Shown here: positions 8,038-11,500 of the stretch, in pieces
How the letters are laid out: every line of letters starts with the position of its first letter
How positions within the stretch are numbered: the first letter of the stretch is position 1
Origin: Glandiceps talaboti
Taxonomy: Eukaryota; Hemichordata; Enteropneusta; Spengelidae
Length of the DNA stretch: 11,500 nucleotides
Assembly: GCF_964340395.1 (NCBI RefSeq)
Contig: NC_135559.1
Coordinates: 23,916,964-23,928,463, forward strand
Direction of reading: 5' to 3'
Notes under the pieces: generated by a model
Told to the model about the DNA's origin: nothing
Database searches by the model: none
The model's input: the letters and a program-made list of their open reading frames with translations, nothing else
Translations under genes and position numbers: made by a program

Positions 8038-8453
8038 AAATCCGGAAATGATAATGATATACAGGTATTAAAGGCCCAAGTTAGCTATGAGTCACATTTA
8101 CATACTTACTTCTTTATTTATAGTATATTTTAATAAACTCATTATTTGTTATTTTGGGTATGAGTCCAGAAAAGATTATATGTATGTACTTGTGCACTTT
8201 CTGGTCTTTTAAAAAATGAAACATTTTTAATAATTGCAGAAAAAGTTTATATAAATATGGAAGACTACAAAAAAGAATAAGGGAAAAGAAAGTATACGTA
8301 CGGATAGTTTTAGTCTGTAATGCTTTATCTGTTACCAACATTAATGGAACATGATCATGGTGCAAAATCGACGCTTAGTTCGCTCACGACAGCTGACGCG
8401 CTGCTTACCGTGCTTGAGCTCAAACACATTCCTTGCTTAAACTAGTAATACAG

Positions 8454-8465
8454 AGGGGTAGGACA
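8454..8465 (+). repeat. nested inverted pair, left arm
   Basis: GGGGTAGGACAC here is the exact complement of 8981-8992, and the flanking GA/GAA extends it slightly. A shorter inner pair, GGACGCTT (8488-8495) with AAGCGTCC (8924-8931), lies in the correct nested order. Twelve- and eight-base matches can occur by chance at this scale. The consistent nesting is the only reason to record it. Confidence 0.35.
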
Positions 8466-8544
8466 CAGCATCAAATAAACTAATCAGGACGCTTCAAATC
8501 GAACATGTGACCCATGAATTTTCTCTCGAAGCTTGATACCACCT

Positions 8545-8559
8545 GCTGCCCTCTTGTGG
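8545..8559 (-). promoter_or_regulatory. CTCF-like motif, minus strand
   Basis: The minus strand reads CCACAAGAGGGCAGC, which fits the CTCF core CCASYAGRKGGCRSY at 14 of 15 positions. CTCF is an eleven-zinc-finger protein that marks insulators and loop anchors in bilaterians with a similar motif. ACCAC/GTGGT on either side also gives a short hairpin. Presence of a motif does not show binding, and the site may be carried inside a repeat. Confidence 0.4.
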
Positions 8560-8980
8560 TGAGATATATATTTCGCATGTTGCAGTACATTGTGGAGTTT
8601 GCGGGACATTAAAACAGATTGCTGAAACAGCATATTATTGGAAATGAAGCTCCCAAACGTCGCGTCTTTTGCGAGGGAAATAAACAAGAACATAATTGAT
8701 AATATTTTACTTTAATCACTATTTGGTGCCACAGAGTTGCGGTAGGCTCGAACACACAGTTGATTCCGGTCTATATTCTGTTCATGAAATTACGTAAAAA
8801 TATTCAATAAACATTAGTCGTCATATCTGTTTCTCTTCAAAATATACACTTTGAATGAAGGAGAAAAAGTAACAACATCATTTGACTGATTAAACAAATA
8901 CTCGTAAGTTTGCCCAAAACAGAAAGCGTCCGTGAACGAGGGCGATGTGGTTTCACGCTTACGACGAAAAAGAACATCAA

Positions 8981-8992
8981 AGTGTCCTACCC
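8981..8992 (-). repeat. nested inverted pair, right arm
   Basis: Exact complement of 8454-8465, about 515 bp away. See the left arm for the nesting argument and its limits. Confidence 0.35.
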
Positions 8993-9146
8993 CTTCTTTT
9001 TTAGCAAATGAGCAAATTGAGCAAATGCTGAGCTCTTGGAGGTTGAATTTTCAAATTCCAGTACTTTCATGGACGTTTGCCAAGATTCGAATCATTCGAG
9101 CTCGCAATCGCACGACAAGACTATAGACAGAGAAGTAAATTTTATG

Positions 9147-9162
9147 ACCGCAGGGGGCGCTA
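9147..9162 (+). promoter_or_regulatory. CTCF-like motif, plus strand
   Basis: The bases CAGGGGGCGCTA (9151-9162) match the most common vertebrate CTCF core exactly over 12 positions. The upstream part (TGACCG) fits less well. It lies about 600 bp from the minus-strand motif at 8545 and points the other way, giving a divergent pair. Overlapping open frames of about 64 codons here have no recognisable product. Confidence 0.4.
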
Positions 9163-9364
9163 TTCAATCAGTACACTCCACAGCAGTGTCCCGTACATTC
9201 GATTATTATTCCTGCGCGATTCGATCGAGTTGAACATATGTATTTCTCTGTGTATTATAATTATATATTAATTATCGATTCAAGATACTGAAATAATTAT
9301 AAACAAGAACTTGACGAAACTTGTTGATGTTGTCTTTATTGATGTTATTCAATATTGTTATAGA

Positions 9365-9390
9365 CACCAGAATTGTTGCCTCATGCCCTT
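9365..9390 (-). repeat. right 26-bp inverted repeat
   Basis: Mate of 8012-8037. The 20 matched bases lie at 9365-9384, followed by a six-base end with two mismatches. Confidence 0.85.
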
Positions 9391-9656
9391 GGTCCATCTA
9401 CGCACTTCTACACTAGATTTTACATGATAGTTGTAAGTCAAGGGGAGTGGGGGTAGCAAGCATAGATAACCATATATGGAGGGTCCACTGAAAGGGGTGC
9501 ATGAGGGTGGTTCTTTTTGTGCTGATATCTGAAGGTATGAGAAAGCGAGGGTATGTTTTTCTGGGCAGTAAGATTTTGGAAAGACCTGCCCAAGACCTGC
9601 CAAACAGGACCAGTATATATTTTGTTCAATATTAGCCCAGATTATTTATATCATTT
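9391..9656. other. gene-free spacer
   Basis: No gene. A duplicated AAGACCTGCC (around 9581 and 9593) is the only obvious structure. Minus-strand frames across 9358-9629 overlap each other and give no recognised protein. Confidence 0.5.
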
Positions 9657-9682
9657 TACCTCCCGTAAGGGTACGGAAGGTA
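9657..9682. repeat. 11-bp-arm hairpin
   Basis: TACCTCCCGTA (9657-9667) and TACGGAAGGTA (9672-9682) are complementary except for one position, with the 4-base loop AGGG. It marks the left edge of the composite repeat. Confidence 0.8.
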
Positions 9683-9712
9683 TTAAAAGGGGAATGTCTG
9701 CCTGTGTGTCTG

Positions 9713-9743
<31 letters not shown>

Positions 9744-9746
9744 GTC
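9713..9746 (+). repeat. (TGTC)n microsatellite
   Basis: Seven perfect TGTC units (9713-9740) are followed by an imperfect TGTGTC. Further TGTG/TCTG-rich sequence precedes them from about 9695. Confidence 0.95.
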
Positions 9747-9765
9747 ATCATTTTTAGCTCCACTG

Positions 9766-9779
9766 TCAGCGAAAGCTGA
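9766..9779. repeat. 5-bp hairpin with GAAA loop
   Basis: TCAGC and GCTGA form a perfect stem around GAAA, a GNRA-type tetraloop that would be stable in RNA. An overlapping AAAGCT/AGCTTT pair (9773-9795) offers an alternative fold. Confidence 0.55.
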
Positions 9780-9854
9780 AAGCGTAGCTTTAGGTATAGG
9801 TTGTATAGAGTATAGAGAGTAGAGTGAATCATAGGTGTCCGTCAAACTTTTATA

Positions 9855-10154
9855 TTTTCATTATCTACTCCGAAAGTGACAGTCGGAATTCTTCGATATT
9901 TGGTGTGCATGTTCCCAGGGGGGGAGGCTATTCAGATTTGTTCATGCCAAGTTGATCTGTGCCATTTTCAATTTTTTATGATTTTTTTCCATAAAATGTC
10001 ATTTTCATCATCTCCTTGAAAACTCCTTGTCAGATTGCTTTGATATCTGGTGTGTTGATGCGCAGGGGGTAGCTTACTTAGATTTGTTAATTTCAAGTCA
10101 GCACGTCTTCTTTTCTATTTGTTATGATTTTTTTTTTGTAATTTAAAAAAAAAA
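9855..10154 (+). repeat. two diverged 147-bp tandem units
   Basis: Unit A (9855-10001) and unit B (10002-10154) align with a steady offset of 146-147 bp. Shared blocks, in order, are TTTTCATYATCT, GATATYTGGTGTG, CAGGGGG, AGATTTGTT with CAAGT after it, and TTTTCNATTTNTTATGATTTTT. The rest has diverged, so the duplication is old. Unit B ends in a T10 run (10128-10137) and an A10 run (10145-10154) that can pair as a hairpin. Confidence 0.85.
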
Positions 10155-10604
10155 TGAATATGTTAATGAGCATTATGACCGCCGCCATATTGGAAATCAG
10201 TCCACGAGACTTTAGGTAAACTGCAACTTTTCAAAAGACACTATTGACGTCAAACAAGCAATGTAATATGTGCTGTAGTCTTAATTCTACGCATTGTGCG
10301 CCCAAATGACAAATATTTGTTCGAAAGAGGGTTGTAAACTTCAAATCCAAATTCTCCACCCTCCTACAGAATGGTTCATTCCAGTATACGCACCTCATCA
10401 AGTGAGCTAGAGCTCTATGAGCATGCCTGAACTGAAGTGTATGGGACGATTTTTGACAGAGTCAGTCGTCAATAAAAACGATAATACTCTTTCTAAAATT
10501 ATCACATTTTGAAAGGGAAAGTACTTTATGGTTCATTTATGGAATTTTTTTTTTGTACGATCAATCTTGGTGGCAAAATTACAGCGTCAAAATTACCGAT
10601 GTGG
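10155..10604. other. gene-free spacer with a CRE-like site
   Basis: No gene. TGACGTCA at 10245-10252 is a perfect cAMP-response-element octamer, and CCGCCATATTGG near 10188 resembles a YY1-type site. Neither lies next to a recognisable transcription start. A T10 run is at 10545-10554. Confidence 0.45.
10245..10252. promoter_or_regulatory. perfect CRE octamer
   Basis: TGACGTCA is the full palindromic site of CREB/ATF bZIP proteins. One exact octamer in 11.5 kb is not statistically striking and there is no promoter context, so function is doubtful. Confidence 0.2.
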
Positions 10605-11113
10605 TAGTTCCGTACGGCGACAATCTCAAGTACCCGGATGCTCGAGGGACTAACCCGGAAGCAAGTCGTTGCCAGCCATACGTTACAGTGGTAACATCGT
10701 CTGAGAAATCGCTGCGTTCAGAGTGTGTCATTATTCACAGAATTGTTGTTTTCGAGTGAAAACCCGTCTTGAATTGTATAACTCTAACAAATGAAGACAT
10801 GTCAAGTTATATTTTGAAAGTTGTATCGCTAGTTTGAGACGATTTCCTCACGTACTATCGAGGCTTGGACCTTACTCCAGTTCAGCGGGAAGTTTAGCCA
10901 GTCCGATAATTCTTTCTGGTTTAGTTTACAACACTTTTGATCACACAGATTTTGTTTTTGTGATGAAAAGAAATTTAAAAAAAGATCACTTTAACCATTT
11001 CGTTGTGTTTTCTTTATGAAAGGTAATCGAACATGAACGAGTGTTACCACTGTAACGTATGGCTGAGAATGACTCTCTTCCGGGTACTTGGGATTGTCGC
11101 CGTGCGGAAACTA
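10605..11113. mobile_element. fold-back element with long inverted arms
   Basis: The left arm (10605-about 10699) and right arm (about 11039-11113) are inverted copies around a 339-bp spacer. The outer block (10605-10638 against 11079-11113) matches with two substitutions and one indel. The inner block ends in a perfect 24-bp match (10673-10696 against 11042-11065) containing ACGTTACAGTGGTAAC. The left arm carries a 21-bp insertion between two ACCCGGA copies (10632, 10653). This fits a fold-back or long-TIR MITE. A transcript would make a long hairpin. I see no clear target duplication, coding frame or superfamily signature. Confidence 0.7.
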
Positions 11114-11500
11114 AGATGGCGATTAATACATTTCTTCCCTATATATCTACTACAACTAGTACAAGTTGAATGTTGTTGACTTGGTAAATTTGTTAGAAAA
11201 TTGAAATTCAAATTGCCTCAAAATTATTTTAGATCCCTAGTTTATTTCATTCATCATTAAAATTTTCTTTTTTTTTCTTTTTCTTGTGTGCATTTCCCAG
11301 TCATTATTTTTCAGAGATTTTGTGCAATTTTTCATAACAGTAGATTTTTGTTATAAAAATGGTGACTATGGTATAAAAGTACAATACATTACCAACTTCT
11401 GTGTAAAATGTGTTTTATAGTGAGACATCATATGAAACCACTAACCACTTTATTACATCGCTAAAACAAAACTGCATAGTGAAGAACTGAACCACTTCTA
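11114..11500. other. gene-free AT-rich tail
   Basis: No gene. A pyrimidine-rich tract ending TTTCCCAG at 11300 resembles a splice acceptor. The frame after it is open for 39 codons to TAG at 11418-11420, but the peptide is Phe/Val-rich and unrecognised. It is recorded only as a weak possibility. Confidence 0.5.

Larger units (their letters stand above)
8012..9390. mobile_element. possible second DNA element bounded by 26-bp inverted repeats
   Basis: The left end (8012-8037) and the reverse complement of the right end (9365-9390) match at 24 of 26 positions, including a perfect 20-mer, ATGAGGCAACAATTCTGGTG. A perfect 20-bp inverted match in a window this size is very unlikely by chance. It starts only 17 bp after the right TTAA of the piggyBac-like element. 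I see no target-site duplication next to either end and no transposase, so the superfamily is open. The ends could instead be two inverted copies of one short dispersed repeat. The interior holds a 12-bp nested inverted pair and two CTCF-like motifs. Confidence 0.4.
9657..10154 (+). repeat. composite dispersed-repeat candidate
   Basis: Four structures sit head to tail: an 11-bp-arm hairpin (9657-9682), a TGTC microsatellite (9713-9746), a GAAA-loop hairpin (9766-9779) and two diverged 147-bp units (9855-10154). The whole ends in T10 and A10 runs that can pair. From memory, modules with a hairpin, a TCTG-type simple repeat and GATATTTGGTGTGCATGTTC-like units recur in marine invertebrate genomes. 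I cannot verify that here. It carries no coding frame. I see no target duplication, so the outer limits are approximate. Confidence 0.5.

Noticed and set aside
8484-8693. 69-codon minus-strand frame over the CTCF-like site
   Set aside because: No family recognised; length is within chance expectation, and the interesting bases are explained better by the DNA motif.
10128-10154. T10 and A10 runs as a poly(A) tail or terminator
   Set aside because: They pair as a hairpin at the end of a repeat unit, and no gene lies upstream on either strand.
10553-11019. Two plus-strand frames of 61-68 codons
   Set aside because: They lie over the arm and spacer of the fold-back element and show no known protein.
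11261-11420. Splice-acceptor-like pyrimidine tract ending at 11300 with a 39-codon frame
   Set aside because: T-rich tracts are common here; the frame is short, low in complexity and unrecognised.
1-11500. A CRISPR array, operon, toxin-antitoxin or other undescribed gene system
   Set aside because: No regular short repeats with unique spacers, no ribosome-binding-site-linked genes and no long coding frames. The sequence reads as eukaryotic non-coding DNA.

Overview
This window reads as non-coding DNA from a eukaryote, most likely an animal with a mid-sized, repeat-rich genome. A marine invertebrate such as a hemichordate, lancelet or mollusc would fit, but the sequence does not settle this. 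It is AT-rich and carries microsatellites, minisatellites, DNA-transposon-like termini and a fold-back element. No open frame on either strand reaches about 110 codons, and none gives a protein I recognise. I found no rRNA, tRNA, CRISPR array or bacterial-type operon, so I annotate no genes. The window is best read as intergenic or intronic sequence built from several layers of repeats.

Layout. Positions 1-2400 are mostly featureless, with one imperfect inverted repeat (731-861) and a compound (TAAA)n/(CAA)n microsatellite (1498-1537). A 32-bp minisatellite (2409-2486) is followed by a palindrome-rich patch with repeated CGTAGT/ACTACG motifs (2511-2690). Positions 2690-5180 hold no supported gene; one frame at 4837-5100 behind a plausible splice acceptor is the only weak exon candidate. 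Positions 5281-6400 form a block of tandem and duplicated repeats: three diverged ~115-bp units, a pair of ~115-bp direct copies 299 bp apart, and a young 78-bp tandem array.

Positions 6570-7994 look like a 1,417-bp piggyBac-type non-autonomous transposon: TTAA on both sides and CCCTTTCA(T/C)CACCA terminal inverted repeats. Immediately right of it, 8012-9390 is bounded by a 26-bp inverted repeat (24/26 matches) and may be a second element. Two CTCF-like motifs in divergent orientation lie inside it. Positions 9657-10154 look like a composite dispersed repeat: a hairpin, a (TGTC)n microsatellite, a GAAA-loop hairpin and two diverged 147-bp tandem units. Positions 10605-11113 are a fold-back element with ~75-95-bp arms around a 339-bp spacer. 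The last ~390 bp hold nothing I can support.

No genes act together here. The content to take forward is the set of transposon-like termini, the hairpin-forming repeats and the possible architectural-protein sites. I see no evidence of a new enzymatic or defence system.
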